Source: Pirellulales bacterium (GTDB lineage Bacteria > Planctomycetota > Planctomycetia > Pirellulales > JADZDJ01). From it: 57,772 nucleotides of DNA. Positions 45,927-55,659 of the stretch are shown here, piece after piece; the stretch's first letter is position 1, and each line of letters begins with the position of its first letter. The translations under genes were made by a program, and so were the position numbers. Below the pieces are notes generated by a model. That model was not told the DNA's origin. It was given only the letters and a program-made list of their open reading frames with translations, and did no database searches. The stretch lies in assembly GCA_020851115.1 (NCBI GenBank), contig JADZDJ010000146.1:1-57772 (forward strand). The letters run 5' to 3'.

Positions 45927-47348
45927 ATGGATTTCCGTACGGAACACGATTCGATGGGAGATGTGCGCGTACCCGCAAGGGCATATTACGGCGCACAGAC
46001 GCAGCGAGCCATTGAAAATTTTCCAATTTCTGGTCGCCGATTGCCAGCCGAACTGATCCACTCGCTGGGTCTCGTGAAGTACGCCGCGGCAGTCGCCAAT
46101 GGTGATTTGGGGAAGCTCATGGGCAGCGGAAAAAACCCGCTCGGCGAACGGCAAGTGGCGGCGCTCGTGCAGGCTTGCCGCGAAGTTGCCGAAGGAAAGT
46201 TTGACGACGAGTTCCCGATCGATGTCTTTCAAACCGGCTCGGGCACATCGAGCAACATGAATGCCAACGAAGTGATCTCCAACCGCGCCATCGAAATCGT
46301 CGGCGGTGATCGATTTGCCGAGAACAAGTCGATTCATCCGAATGATCACGTCAATATGGGGCAATCGACCAACGACATGGTCCCCACGGCGATCCACGTA
46401 GCCGTCGCGGTGGCGATCGAAAAACAGTTGCTACCCGCACTCGCTCAGCTAGAACGAGTGCTCGCACAGAAGGCTGCGGAGTGGGACAAGATCATCAAGA
46501 TCGGCCGCACTCACTTGGCCGATGCCACGCCCTTGCGGCTAGGGCAAGAAATTAGCGGCTTTACGCGACAATTGACGTTATCGATCAACCGTGCAAAGCA
46601 CGCCTTGGAAACTGTGCTTGAACTTCCCGCCGGTGGCACAGCCGTCGGCTCCGGCATCAATACGCATCCAGAATTCGGCCGCCGCGTCGCCGCGGCTCTT
46701 CAAGCCGAAACAGGAATTTCATTCACGGAAGCAGTCAATCACTTCGAGGCCAACGCACAGCGCGACGGTTTGGTCGATTGCAGTGGCCATTTGCGGACCA
46801 TCGCCGTCACGTTGTTCAACGTCGCCAACAACATTCGTTGGCTCTCCAGCGGCCCTCGTTGCGGTTTTTACGAACTTAGACTTCCCGATCGACAGCCTGG
46901 AAGTTCGATCATGCCCGGCAAAGTAAACCCTGTGATGTGCGAGAGCCTGATGCAAGCCTGCGTCTGGGTCATGGGCAACGATCATACGATCGCTTTCAGC
47001 GGCGCGACGGGCGGACAGTTCCAACTCAACATTATGATGCCGGTGATGGGCCTGGCCGCGATCGATGCCGCAACGCTGCTGGCTAGCGCCGTCCGGGCTT
47101 TCGTCGATTTATGCGCCGAGGAAATGGAAGCCAACGCGGAGGTCTGCGAAGCCTCGGTTGAAAAAAGTCTGTCGATGGTCACCAGTCTCAACCCACTCAT
47201 TGGCTACGAGAAGGCGGCTGCGCTGGCCAAAGAAGCCTTCAAAACGGGTAAGACCATCCGCGACTTGTGCCGCGAAAAGGCGATCGTGACCGAATCCGAC
47301 TTGAATCAAGCGCTCGATCCGTGGAGGATGACAGAGCCACACGGTTGA
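45927..47348 (+). CDS. fumC: Class II fumarate hydratase
   Basis: This 473-residue enzyme interconverts fumarate and malate in the TCA cycle and needs no iron-sulphur cluster. Conserved blocks include VFQTGSGTSSNMNANEV, HPNDHVNMGQSTNDMVPTA and KIGRTHLADATPLRLGQE, with PAGGTAVGSGINTHPEF following. The family signature is GSSIMPGKVNPVMCE (about residues 325-340). The SSNMN, NDMVP and GSSIMPGK residues form the active site. The start MDFRTEHDSMG at 45927 is preferred over the upstream frame from 45684. FumC was chosen over aspartase because the N-terminal MDFRTEHD and HLADATPL patterns fit FumC, though the two families are close. Confidence 0.93.
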   Translation: MDFRTEHDSMGDVRVPARAYYGAQTQRAIENFPISGRRLPAELIHSLGLVKYAAAVANGDLGKLMGSGKNPLGERQVAALVQACREVAEGKFDDEFPIDVFQTGSGTSSNMNANEVISNRAIEIVGGDRFAENKSIHPNDHVNMGQSTNDMVPTAIHVAVAVAIEKQLLPALAQLERVLAQKAAEWDKIIKIGRTHLADATPLRLGQEISGFTRQLTLSINRAKHALETVLELPAGGTAVGSGINTHPEFGRRVAAALQAETGISFTEAVNHFEANAQRDGLVDCSGHLRTIAVTLFNVANNIRWLSSGPRCGFYELRLPDRQPGSSIMPGKVNPVMCESLMQACVWVMGNDHTIAFSGATGGQFQLNIMMPVMGLAAIDAATLLASAVRAFVDLCAEEMEANAEVCEASVEKSLSMVTSLNPLIGYEKAAALAKEAFKTGKTIRDLCREKAIVTESDLNQALDPWRMTEPHG

Positions 47349-47464
47349 AGATTTTCAAGTGGTCGGCGGCCCAATGTCACTGGTAACCAAGAACACCATC
47401 GGGGCATCGCACCACGAACCACTGAATACTGGCAACAAACAACCACACTCATGGAGGTTTAATG

Positions 47465-48643
47465 ATGGTACTGCAACAATTTGATCGATTTTTCGCGGCA
47501 GTGACACTCGCTGCATTATCCCTCGCATTTGCCCCGGAGGCCTCGGCCCAACGAATGTCGCATCCGGTGGTTCGGCAGCCGCAGTTTCCAACGCAACTAC
47601 CAGAAACCAACGACGCAAAGGCGACTCGGTCGGAGGATATCCAATCGCAACTGAGCGCTCCCGATCGCAAGATTCACGACCAATCGTTGAAAACGGTGTC
47701 AATTGAGACTCCGGAAGATTGCACCACAATCATCGACGCCATCCAGCAAGGAATTGACGAAGGGGCCAGCAGTCGTTACGCGGCCTATGGGCGAACGCTA
47801 AAGGCATGGACACACAATCGCCGCGGTGAGTTGTTAGTGAAGGAGGGAAAAGAGGTGGAGGCGCTAAAGGATTTTGAGACGGCCGTCGTTCTCAATCCAC
47901 TGCTCTGGAAAGCGGTTCAGAATCGAGGCGTCAGCAGGGGCTTGATGGGAGATAAAGCTGCCGCGATGGTCGATTTCAATCGCGTGATCGAATTGAATCC
48001 ACAATATGCCAATGCCTGGTTCAATCGAGCTAACCTGAAGCTCGAGCAAAACGATTTCGCTGGGGCGTTGCAAGATTTCAGCCAAGCGATTCGCCTTCAA
48101 CCTGCCGATGCGGCCTTTTATCAAAGTCGCGGGCAAGTGTTGTACAAGCTCGGGCGCGCTCGCCAAGCGATCGCCGACCTCAGCCGCGCAGTGCAGCTAA
48201 ACCCCAACGATGCCGCGACACTTGTGGATCGCGGCGATATCTATCGGCAGGGCACAGGCCAATTTGATTTAGCGGCTAGCGATTATATGGCCGCCTATCG
48301 TATCGATCCGAAATTGGGGCGAGCATATCTCAGCGCGGCATGGCAAATGGCGACTTGCCCGCAAGCGCGCTATCGCAATCCAGAAAAGGCGATTGAAATC
48401 GCCAAGATTGCAATCGAACTCGACGGCGAACCGGATTATCGCTATCCCGACACGCTGGCCGCCGCCTGCGCCAATGCTGGGCAATTTACGGAAGCCAAAG
48501 CGGCCGCCACTCGCGCCGTGGCTGCCGCTCCCGAAAAAGTGCGATCCAAGGTTGAGCAGCGACTGAAAATCTACCAGCGCAACCAAGCCTACCGCGAAGG
48601 GGGCCCGGCCGAAACGGTTCGCGCCGCCACGAGAACGAAATAA
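47465..48643 (+). CDS. Secreted tetratricopeptide repeat protein
   Basis: This protein of 392 residues has a signal peptide (RFFAAVTLAALSLAFAPEAS). An unstructured region is followed by at least five TPR units, for example EVEALKDFETAVVLNPLLWK, YANAWFNRANLKLEQNDFAG, AAFYQSRGQVLYKLGRARQA and NDAATLVDRGDIYRQG. TPRs bind protein partners, so this is an adaptor in the periplasm. The ATG at 47465 is chosen over 47462 because GGAGG (47453-47457) then lies 7 bases upstream. It follows fumC by about 115 bases on the same strand but probably has its own signals. Confidence 0.85.
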   Translation: MVLQQFDRFFAAVTLAALSLAFAPEASAQRMSHPVVRQPQFPTQLPETNDAKATRSEDIQSQLSAPDRKIHDQSLKTVSIETPEDCTTIIDAIQQGIDEGASSRYAAYGRTLKAWTHNRRGELLVKEGKEVEALKDFETAVVLNPLLWKAVQNRGVSRGLMGDKAAAMVDFNRVIELNPQYANAWFNRANLKLEQNDFAGALQDFSQAIRLQPADAAFYQSRGQVLYKLGRARQAIADLSRAVQLNPNDAATLVDRGDIYRQGTGQFDLAASDYMAAYRIDPKLGRAYLSAAWQMATCPQARYRNPEKAIEIAKIAIELDGEPDYRYPDTLAAACANAGQFTEAKAAATRAVAAAPEKVRSKVEQRLKIYQRNQAYREGGPAETVRAATRTK

Positions 48644-48759
48644 CCACCCGTCGGCAATTCTCTGGAACACCCGCGAGGCACGAATCGCATCGTCGCCCGC
48701 CTACAGGCTTTTCTGATTTCAGACGCACGAGATGAATCGCCACCCATCGAGATAGGTCG

Positions 48760-48909
48760 TCATTGCACCGCTGAGTACTCCATCAAGAAATTGCCTGTAG
48801 TGGTGGACGCAGCCAAGGCCGAAACCGTCCCGGTTGGGATTGCGAACGGTGTCCCATCCATCAAGGAGGGGAGGTCGATCGGCAAGGGTGAATCGTGCCA
48901 CGCCCGCAT
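48760..48909 (-). CDS. Possible small protein coupled to the diguanylate cyclase gene
   Basis: A 49-codon frame starts at the ATG sharing one base with the stop of the GGDEF gene (TAATG). It reads MRAWHDSPLPIDLPSLMDG with FAIPTGTVSALAASTTTGNF and a final EYSAVQ. Roughly three quarters of its third codon positions are G or C, as in the neighbours. An alternative frame on the same strand is also open here, so reality is uncertain. No family recognised. Confidence 0.3.
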   Translation of the reverse strand: MRAWHDSPLPIDLPSLMDGTPFAIPTGTVSALAASTTTGNFLMEYSAVQ

Positions 48910-49832
48910 TATCCGCCGACCTTTTGTAATTCGCCTGCTTCTCCAAGCGAATAAGTCTGATTGCGACCGCCCTGCTTCGACTTATATAAAGCCCGATCGA
49001 CTCGCTGGACGATGATTTCGGCCGTGTCTCCTTCGCGGACGGAAGTGACGCCGATGCTGAAAGTGATGGCGACTCGCTGCTTGTTGGTGCCGACGTCGAA
49101 ATTGTGCCACTCCACTTCCAAACGAATTCGGTCGGCCACGTTTTGGGCGGTTTCGATCGACGTGCCAGGAAGCAGCAACACAAACTCATCGCCGCCGTAA
49201 CGTGCCACGTAGTCGCCGGCGCGCAAGCACGACTTCAGCAGCGCCCCGACATGATTAACCACCAAATCGCCGGCCGTATGTCCGTGTGTATCGTTAATCC
49301 AGTTGAAGTGATCGATGTCGCACAGGATCAGCGAGAATGGCGCGCCGCTACGTTTGAAGTTGCGCAGCAGATAATCGAGCCCCTCATCAAACGATTTGCG
49401 GTTATCGACGCCCGAAAGTATATCGGTGCGGGCCTCGACGCGCGTGCGATCGAGTTCGCGCGCCTGCTCGTCCATGCGATAGCGGGCAACGACTAAGTCG
49501 TCTTGTAGACGTAAATTGGCTTCGACCACCTCAGTCACCTTTTCCAACAGCTTGGTCTGCATCAGTTCCATCTTGCCGTCGCCCAACAAGCACTCGACGC
49601 TTTTGCCCACGGCGGCGATTTCGGTATTGCGGCTGCCAACATCGGTATTCAATTGTTCGGTGCTTTCCATCAGGGTGACCAACGCTTTGAGCGTCGCTTC
49701 GCGCTCTTCTTGAGCCAGCCTTCGCTCGCGAATTAGCACTGGCGCGCGACCCCAGTAGAAGCCGATGAATACGCCGATAAGCACACTCGGCAACACCCAG
49801 ACAACGATATAGAATAGGAGTTCCATCGACAT
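48909..49832 (-). CDS. Membrane-anchored GGDEF diguanylate cyclase
   Basis: This 307-residue protein starts with a transmembrane helix (LLFYIVVWVLPSVLIGVFI), then a coiled coil rich in Glu (ERRLAQEEREATLKAL). A GGDEF domain follows at about 145-300. It contains DILSGVDNRKSFDEGLDYLL, the metal site LILCDIDHFNWIND, the active site RYGGDEFVLLLPG and the product-inhibition I-site R-A-G-D five residues before GGDEF. All residues for cyclic di-GMP synthesis are present, so it should be an active, product-inhibited cyclase. The coiled coil probably sets dimerisation. Its signal is unknown since no periplasmic sensor domain is visible. Confidence 0.93.
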   Translation of the reverse strand: MSMELLFYIVVWVLPSVLIGVFIGFYWGRAPVLIRERRLAQEEREATLKALVTLMESTEQLNTDVGSRNTEIAAVGKSVECLLGDGKMELMQTKLLEKVTEVVEANLRLQDDLVVARYRMDEQARELDRTRVEARTDILSGVDNRKSFDEGLDYLLRNFKRSGAPFSLILCDIDHFNWINDTHGHTAGDLVVNHVGALLKSCLRAGDYVARYGGDEFVLLLPGTSIETAQNVADRIRLEVEWHNFDVGTNKQRVAITFSIGVTSVREGDTAEIIVQRVDRALYKSKQGGRNQTYSLGEAGELQKVGG

Positions 49833-50365
49833 GGTGAAGCTCGCAGCGAATCATCCGGAAACGAGACGGAGCACCACACCAGGAGAATGCAAGCCGGTTC
49901 ACTGTGAACCCTCTTCTCCCTTGCTCGCGGCCGGGCGTCTATTCTGCACTGTTATCCATGGCGCGCTTCCGAGTCCGATATTGCGCCACGAATCACTGGG
50001 CAGAGTATACTTTCCCCTCCAATCTAGCTTAGAAAACTGCCTTCAATCTGGCGGTAGCGGCCAATAAAATCGACAGATTTGGCAAAGTAACGCCAATTTC
50101 TGCGGCCTCAGCGGGTTACTTGCGGCTGAAGCGATCAGGCTGCACAGGTGTGATTTTGAGCAGAATCGGTTCCATGCGCTGGTGCCGGTCGCCATTCGCC
50201 GACGCGCTCCCCCTTTAAGTCTGCTCCTTAGCACCCAGCCGACAAGTCGGTCTCAGCAGCTTCGCGACGACATGAGCAATTCTCCAGTCGCGATTGACGG
50301 AACGGATCAGATCCAAAATACTCTTTCCCTTCCGTTGTGTCGCACGCCAACTTGGAAAATTAAAA
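49833..50365. other. Intergenic gap, no gene seen
   Basis: About 530 bases between the cyclase start and the end of the 189-residue gene. Open frames (50182-50610 plus) overlap the neighbouring gene as antisense and are judged shadows. Small hairpins occur (GGTTCAC-TGTGAACC near 49895-49911, for example). A promoter for the cyclase must be near 49840-49950 but no strong pair was found. Confidence 0.4.
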
Positions 50366-50935
50366 TCAGAATGGCGCTCGCGGAAGGTTCCTTGGGTACG
50401 GCGGATCTTCGTGCGGAGGCAAGGGGACGCTGCTTTCCTCGTCCCACTGTTCGCGCTCCTCGGGACTGGCGTAGTACCGCAGCCACAATTCGGCATCGCC
50501 ACTGGCGTCGGAACAGTCCCAGTGCAAATAGCTGCTCGAGTTTTCGATTTTCTTTTCCGGCGAGGGAAGGATGTCTCGCCAGATCAGCGTGTACAACTCA
50601 CGGTCGGTGAGGTGGTCGGTGAAGTCGAGTACAATTCGCGATTCAAACAGCTTGTGGATCGTATTCCACAGGGCCTCATGCACTTCGTCATCGTTTAGGC
50701 GATCGGGCGACGGTAGCCTCAGTTCCGGGCTGAACCACTGAAAAATCGGCAGGATCGGCGCCCGCTCCCACGCGATCATCGATGCCAGAAACTCGTTCTC
50801 GACCGGCGTGGGCACTTCCTCATGGTTGAGCTGCAGGACGGCTTCATCTAAGTAAGGTTCGATTTCATTGCGCAATTCGGCGTTACGCAATAAGTGTTCG
50901 ACTTCCTCGGGATGAGGATGATGAACCGATGACAT
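50366..50935 (-). CDS. Hypothetical protein, acidic
   Basis: This 189-residue soluble protein has no signal peptide or membrane helix. Segments include EVEHLLRNAELRNEIEPYLD, ENEFLASMIAWERAPILPIF, HEALWNTIHKLFESRIVLDF and DRELYTLIWRDILPSPEKKI, and then ELWLRYYASPEEREQWDEES with a Pro-rich end. The helical, Trp- and acid-rich content is that of a compact planctomycete-type hypothetical. No function or family is known to me. It stands alone. Confidence 0.65.
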   Translation of the reverse strand: MSSVHHPHPEEVEHLLRNAELRNEIEPYLDEAVLQLNHEEVPTPVENEFLASMIAWERAPILPIFQWFSPELRLPSPDRLNDDEVHEALWNTIHKLFESRIVLDFTDHLTDRELYTLIWRDILPSPEKKIENSSSYLHWDCSDASGDAELWLRYYASPEEREQWDEESSVPLPPHEDPPYPRNLPRAPF

Positions 50936-51255
50936 GGCGATAATCCTTCAAACAAGCGGCGCGGGTCATGCGGCCGATGTACAGTGATGTAGATCTTCGT
51001 CTCGACGGATTCCAGCCGCCGGAATTCTACCGAAAGTGATGCATTCCCGGCAGCCAATAGCCGCCGCCACGACGGAAATCGTTGTGTCACATTCGGTCAC
51101 AAACTTTGACTGTACACACGATTTCGCTCGATGCAACTACAATTGCCATCGACGACTGAAGTTTCGCTGAGGCGTCCTTCCGCAACATCGTCAAAACTGC
51201 GAGACTCTCGGCTGGCAAGTTCGCCCAACCGTTAAAGTCCGCGCCATTGGAAGTC
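50936..51255. other. Intergenic region upstream of lhgO
   Basis: 320 bases between divergent genes. TTGTG and CACAA (near 51083-51103) form a short inverted repeat with an 11-base centre, too wide for a CRP site. TTGACT and TACAAT elements near 51110-51145 are 26 bases apart, too far for one promoter. No gene seen. Confidence 0.4.
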
Positions 51256-52458
51256 ATGAACAGCGTAGATGTGCTTATTGTCGGTGGAGGCATCGTGGGA
51301 TTGGCGACCGCCTATGACCTAACTCGCCGCTATCCTGGCCGCAAGGTGGTGCTGTTGGAAAAAGAGCGAGAGTTGGCGTTTCATCAAACCGGCCGCAATT
51401 CGGGCGTATTGCACTCGGGAATTTACTATAAACCCGGATCGCTACGGGCGCAGAACTGTCGTAGCGGCAAATTGGCGATGGAGCAGTTTTGCGCTGCCGA
51501 GGGTGTGGCTTATGAAATCTGCGGCAAGGTGATTGTTGCAGTTGCCGAGGACGAAATCGCGGCACTCGAGCGAATTTTGGACCGCGGCAAAGCCAACGGA
51601 GTGAAGTGCGAACTGATCGACAAGTCACGGCTGGCCGAATTGGAACCTCATGCCCAGGGTGTCGCGGCAATCCATGTGCCGGAATCCGGCATTATCGATT
51701 TTCCTGGTGTGTGCCAACGGTTGGCAGCGCGGACGATGGAAGCGGGCGGAAGCATCGTCCGTAATGCGCGCGTCACCGCGATGCATCCTCAAAGCGGAAG
51801 CATATGTGTATCAAGCGAGGGGGGCGACTTTGACGCAAAGTATGTGGTGACTTGTGCCGGCCTTCAATCTGACCGACTGGCGAGGATGAGTGGCCAACAA
51901 GTCGAAGCGAAGATTGTTCCTTTTCGCGGCGAGTACTATGAGCTAAAGCCCCAGGCTCAACATTTGTGCCGCAATTTGATTTATCCGGTCCCGGATCCCA
52001 AGTTTCCATTCTTGGGTGTGCATTTTACGCGGCTAATTCACGGCGGTGTCGAATGCGGGCCAAACGCAGTGTTGGCGTTCGCCCGCGAAGGCTACCGCAT
52101 GAGAGACATCTCGATCAAGGATTTGGCCGAATCACTGACGTACCCAGGCTTTTTGAGATTGGCGGCAAAGCATTGGCGGACGGCGAGCAAGGAACTATGG
52201 CGTAGCTTCAGCAAGAATGCGTTCACCCACGCGCTCGAGCGGCTGGTGCCAGAAATTCGCACAGAAGACTTGACCGTCGCCCCGAGCGGAGTTCGCGCGC
52301 AGGCGGTGGCGCGCGACGGCTCGATCATCGACGATTTTTGGATTTTAGAAACCGAGTGCGTCGTGAACGTTTGCAATGCTCCCTCGCCGGCGGCCACTGC
52401 CGCTTTGAATATCGGCAAACTGGTCGTTGACAGGCTGGCGAAGCGATGGAGTTCGTGA
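51256..52458 (+). CDS. lhgO: L-2-hydroxyglutarate oxidase
   Basis: This 400-residue FAD enzyme of the DAO fold oxidises L-2-hydroxyglutarate to 2-oxoglutarate. The Rossmann motif IVGGGIVGLATAYDL is at the N-terminus. NSGVLHSGIYYKPGSLRAQN is the LhgO-specific block, with GKVIVAVAEDE next. Later VPFRGEYYELKP, FPFLGVHFTRLIHGGVECGP and NVCNAPSPAATAALNIGKLV match the family. The start MNSVDVLIV at 51256 has GGAAG upstream and avoids the TTG at 51247. GlpD-type or D-amino acid oxidases are less likely because of the HSGIYYKPGS motif. Electrons likely enter the membrane quinone pool. Confidence 0.9.
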   Translation: MNSVDVLIVGGGIVGLATAYDLTRRYPGRKVVLLEKERELAFHQTGRNSGVLHSGIYYKPGSLRAQNCRSGKLAMEQFCAAEGVAYEICGKVIVAVAEDEIAALERILDRGKANGVKCELIDKSRLAELEPHAQGVAAIHVPESGIIDFPGVCQRLAARTMEAGGSIVRNARVTAMHPQSGSICVSSEGGDFDAKYVVTCAGLQSDRLARMSGQQVEAKIVPFRGEYYELKPQAQHLCRNLIYPVPDPKFPFLGVHFTRLIHGGVECGPNAVLAFAREGYRMRDISIKDLAESLTYPGFLRLAAKHWRTASKELWRSFSKNAFTHALERLVPEIRTEDLTVAPSGVRAQAVARDGSIIDDFWILETECVVNVCNAPSPAATAALNIGKLVVDRLAKRWSS

Positions 52459-52745
52459 GCAACTGAAGACTTGTCAGCTAAGAACCGTTACCCCGCACCT
52501 GAAGCATCCAGTCGATTCGTGAAGTGAATCGCGCGCTGCAGGATCTATCGCGCGCTCACGGAGACCAGTCATCCCCACCTGGACACTTCCTCGTAAAAAT
52601 CGCAAGATAGTCATCCCAATTACGCAGGTCGGCGTCACTTGCCAAGCAAGTTTTAAAAACTATCGACGCGAACTGCCGGTCAACGGCAAGTCAGCGTGAT
52701 TGCCACAAGTCAAATTCAAATCAATCCAATCTTGAAAGGTTCGAT

Positions 52746-53792
52746 ATGCCGCTAGTTCCAATGCGCCAGTTGCTCGATCATGCCGCCGAATTTGGCTATG
52801 GCCTAGCGGCATTTAACGTCAACAACATGGAACAGATTCAGTCGATTATGGAAGCTGCCAACGAGACCGATTCGCCGGTCATCATTCAGGCTTCCCGCGG
52901 CGCTCGTGTTTATTCACAAGATAACTATCTCCGTCACTTGATGATCGCCGCCGCCGAACTATACCCAAGCATCCCGATCGCCATGCACCTCGACCACGGT
53001 AACAGCCCGGCGACCTGCCGCAGCGCCATTGGACACGGCTTCACCAGCGTGATGATGGACGGCTCTTTGAAAGACGACGGCAAGACGCCGACCGATTATG
53101 CCTACAACGTGTGCGTCACGCGAGAAGTTGTCGATCAAGCCCACGCGCAAGGTGTTTCCGTCGAAGGCGAACTCGGCTGCCTGGGTTCGCTCGAAACGGG
53201 CCACGGCGAAAAGGAAGACGGCCACGGAGCGGAAGGTGCGCTGTCGCACGACCAGTTACTGACCGATCCCGACGAAGCCGAGCGATTCGTCGCCGACACC
53301 GGCGTCGACGCCCTGGCCGTCGCCATCGGCACTAGCCACGGCGCGTACAAGTTCACCCGCAAACCCGACGGTGAAGTCCTCGCAATGAGTCGCCTTGAAG
53401 AAATCCATCGCCGACTTCCCAATTGTCACCTCGTCATGCACGGTTCCTCCAGCATACCGCAAACGCTGCAGGAGGTGATCAACAAGTACGGCGGCAAGAT
53501 GACGCAGGCCTGGGGGGTGCCGGTCGAAGAAATCCAGCGCGGCATCAGGCATGGCGTGCGAAAGATTAACGTCGACACCGACAACCGCATGGCCATGACC
53601 GGCGCGATCCGCAAAGTCCTCTGGGAAAGCCCCAAAAAGCTCGACCCGCGCGATTACCTGAAATCCGCCCGCGAGGCAATGAAGAAAGTTTGTATCGACC
53701 GCATGATCGCCTTCGGACAAGCGGGCAACGCCAGTAAGATCAAGCCGATTTCGCTCGAAAAAATGGCAGAGCGATACGCGCTAATGGTTTGA
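52746..53792 (+). CDS. fba: Class II fructose-bisphosphate aldolase
   Basis: This 348-residue zinc-dependent aldolase acts in glycolysis, gluconeogenesis or the Calvin cycle. Conserved segments are [20 protein letters not shown], the zinc-site [22 protein letters not shown] with the following [10 protein letters not shown] insertion loop, [25 protein letters not shown] and the basic [16 protein letters not shown]. The length and the long [10 protein letters not shown] loop match the Calvin-cycle subtype (about 347 residues). AAAGG lies 8 bases before the ATG. It stands alone, 287 bases after lhgO. Confidence 0.94.
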   Translation: MPLVPMRQLLDHAAEFGYGLAAFNVNNMEQIQSIMEAANETDSPVIIQASRGARVYSQDNYLRHLMIAAAELYPSIPIAMHLDHGNSPATCRSAIGHGFTSVMMDGSLKDDGKTPTDYAYNVCVTREVVDQAHAQGVSVEGELGCLGSLETGHGEKEDGHGAEGALSHDQLLTDPDEAERFVADTGVDALAVAIGTSHGAYKFTRKPDGEVLAMSRLEEIHRRLPNCHLVMHGSSSIPQTLQEVINKYGGKMTQAWGVPVEEIQRGIRHGVRKINVDTDNRMAMTGAIRKVLWESPKKLDPRDYLKSAREAMKKVCIDRMIAFGQAGNASKIKPISLEKMAERYALMV

Positions 53793-53892
53793 TTCGTAGC
53801 GTACTTGCCTCACTTCTCCGCGAGGACGAAGCGATGGTCCCAGCTTGCCTCAATCCTTGTCTCAATCTCGGCGACATTGAAGCGGTTGAGCA

Positions 53893-54567
53893 TCATCGTT
53901 CTTGTCCTGTTTGTGCGATCGAGCGGTGAGGCCTCCGCTGCGGCGATTCGCTTCGCACCAGCAGTGCCGAAAGTGCAATCAGCAGTCCGACGAGCGCGCC
54001 TGCCGCAGCCGCTGGAAGCCAGAATGAGAGCGCCTTGCGATCGTGCGCCCGTCCAATGGCATTGAACGTGGAATGGGGTGCAACGAACCGTGCCATCGGA
54101 TGCCGGCTTTCCAGTGTTGTTGCATAAATATCCATCAGCGGTCCGTGGATCAGCTTTCCTGAGTCCGATTGCATGATGGGGCTCAACGAATCCGTTGAAT
54201 ACGTTGAATACTCTGGAGCAAGCCTCCAAACTTGCACGCTGATATACGACAAGGCTGGTTCCAGCGCGTCGATTTCGGTTCGCACTTCATTGGGATCGAC
54301 CGCTCGTGGCAATTTCGAGTAGTACCAACCGGCGACCGCGGCACAAAGTCCCATGATCGCACACCCCAAAAATAGCAATCCTTTGCGGAGGTTCCAAGTC
54401 GTACCGGGGCGATCGATTTCCGCGGCCGGTTGTAGCTGCCGCAAATGACGCATCGTCGGAATTTCAATCGACTGGCCGCAGGCACAGCGGATCGACTGGC
54501 CGGCTTGAGCGGCCGACACAGTCTGGTGCTGGCCGCAGGCAGGACAAGGGAGGAGATAGTTGGACAT
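53893..54567 (-). CDS. Zinc-ribbon membrane protein of unknown function
   Basis: The start MSNYLLPCPACGQHQTV at 54567 places a zinc ribbon of CPAC and CAC spacing at residues 8-30, the common planctomycete N-terminal ribbon. A transmembrane helix (LLFLGCAIMGLCAAVAGWYY) and a longer soluble part with YSTYSTDSLSPIMQSDSG follow, with a second hydrophobic helix near the end (LPAAAAGALVGLLIALSALL). The 224-residue product therefore has two helices enclosing a loop of about 90 residues. A 32-codon longer frame from 54663 has no ribosome site. No known function. Confidence 0.65.
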   Translation of the reverse strand: MSNYLLPCPACGQHQTVSAAQAGQSIRCACGQSIEIPTMRHLRQLQPAAEIDRPGTTWNLRKGLLFLGCAIMGLCAAVAGWYYSKLPRAVDPNEVRTEIDALEPALSYISVQVWRLAPEYSTYSTDSLSPIMQSDSGKLIHGPLMDIYATTLESRHPMARFVAPHSTFNAIGRAHDRKALSFWLPAAAAGALVGLLIALSALLVRSESPQRRPHRSIAQTGQER

Positions 54568-54682
54568 GGCGTGGAAATAGGGATGATCTGGGAGCGGAAT
54601 TTCGGATAGGAGTAGAACCCGGCGAGCATGCCAATCTCGCGTCGATGGTTCTATGCCGCACACATTCTATCTTACATCCACA

Positions 54683-55468
54683 TCACTTCTGCATCTCCAT
54701 CCCCTCTTTGGCCCACCAGGGCAGCGTAATTGCCCCTTCAATCGCGAGTGTGCTGCCGGTGATATAGTCACTCGCGGGATCGCAGAGGAACACCACGCCG
54801 CGAGCAATTTCTTCGGGTCGCGCAAGCCGCCCCCACGGCAATTTGGCTCCGGCTTTGTCGATCGCTTCGTCGCTGGCGAATTTTCGTTCCCCGGGAGTGT
54901 CGGTCCAGCCGGGATGAATGGTGTTGACCCGGATGCGATGCTCGGTCAACTCAATGGCTGCCGTGCGACACATTTGATCAATTGCGGCTTTGGCCATGCC
55001 GTAGGCCATGGATGTGGGGATGGCAAGGACCGCGTGGGGCGAGCTGATGCTCACAAAACATCCACCGCGCCCTTGGTGAATCATCTGCCGTGTTACGAGG
55101 TGCAGCAGATGAAACGCGCCCCACATGGTCACGTCGAGTGTGCGGTGGAAGCCACTTAAATCGGCGTTGAAAAAAGGATGCCGATCGCTATATGCGGCGT
55201 TGCTGACGGCAATATCGAGATGGCCCCACTCGTCGACGGCCCGCTCGACAGCGGCCGACATCGCCTTGTAATCGGCCACGTCGGCTTGGCAAAGCAGCGC
55301 CTTGCGGCCGGCAGCCCGAACCGCGGCTGCGGTTTGCTCAGCGTCTTCCGGTTCGGTGAGATAATTGATCGCCACGTCGGCCCCGGCCTGCGCCAGAGCG
55401 CTGGCGATCGCACGGCCGATGCCGCGGCCTGCGCCTGTAACGATGGCGGTCTTTCCCGTTAAGATCAT
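54683..55468 (-). CDS. Short-chain dehydrogenase/reductase
   Basis: This 261-residue SDR has the NAD(P) motif TGAGRGIGRAIASAL at residues 11-25, DIAVSNAAY for strand 4, and the catalytic Ser (SISSPHA) with YGMAK (Tyr and Lys). The proline-glycine HPGWTDTPGER and the final ITGSTLAIEGA are typical of the glucose 1-dehydrogenase or 3-oxoacyl-ACP reductase branches. The substrate is not predictable. The start MILTGKTAIV at 55468 is preferred because it directly precedes the Rossmann fold; the longer frame from 55561 adds 31 atypical residues. Confidence 0.88.
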   Translation of the reverse strand: MILTGKTAIVTGAGRGIGRAIASALAQAGADVAINYLTEPEDAEQTAAAVRAAGRKALLCQADVADYKAMSAAVERAVDEWGHLDIAVSNAAYSDRHPFFNADLSGFHRTLDVTMWGAFHLLHLVTRQMIHQGRGGCFVSISSPHAVLAIPTSMAYGMAKAAIDQMCRTAAIELTEHRIRVNTIHPGWTDTPGERKFASDEAIDKAGAKLPWGRLARPEEIARGVVFLCDPASDYITGSTLAIEGAITLPWWAKEGMEMQK

Positions 55469-55659
55469 TTTGCGACTTCGACTTCCATAGATCGGGCTTG
55501 AATATCGTACGTTTACTGAAACAGGTCGCCTGGAATTACCGACCCAAGTTGTGTTCTGCACTGCCCGCGAGCAAACAACGCGCGATTCGGCGAATCCGTC
55601 ATTATCCGACCGAGCGAATTATATCGTAGCAAGCGATTGTGGAGTGGGCGAGGAGGCGT

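Noticed and set aside
48719-49189. A 156-codon minus-strand frame crossing the end of the GGDEF gene
   Set aside because: It starts within the catalytic GGDEF domain in another frame, so most of it must be a shadow. Only the short 48760-48909 frame was kept as a possibility.
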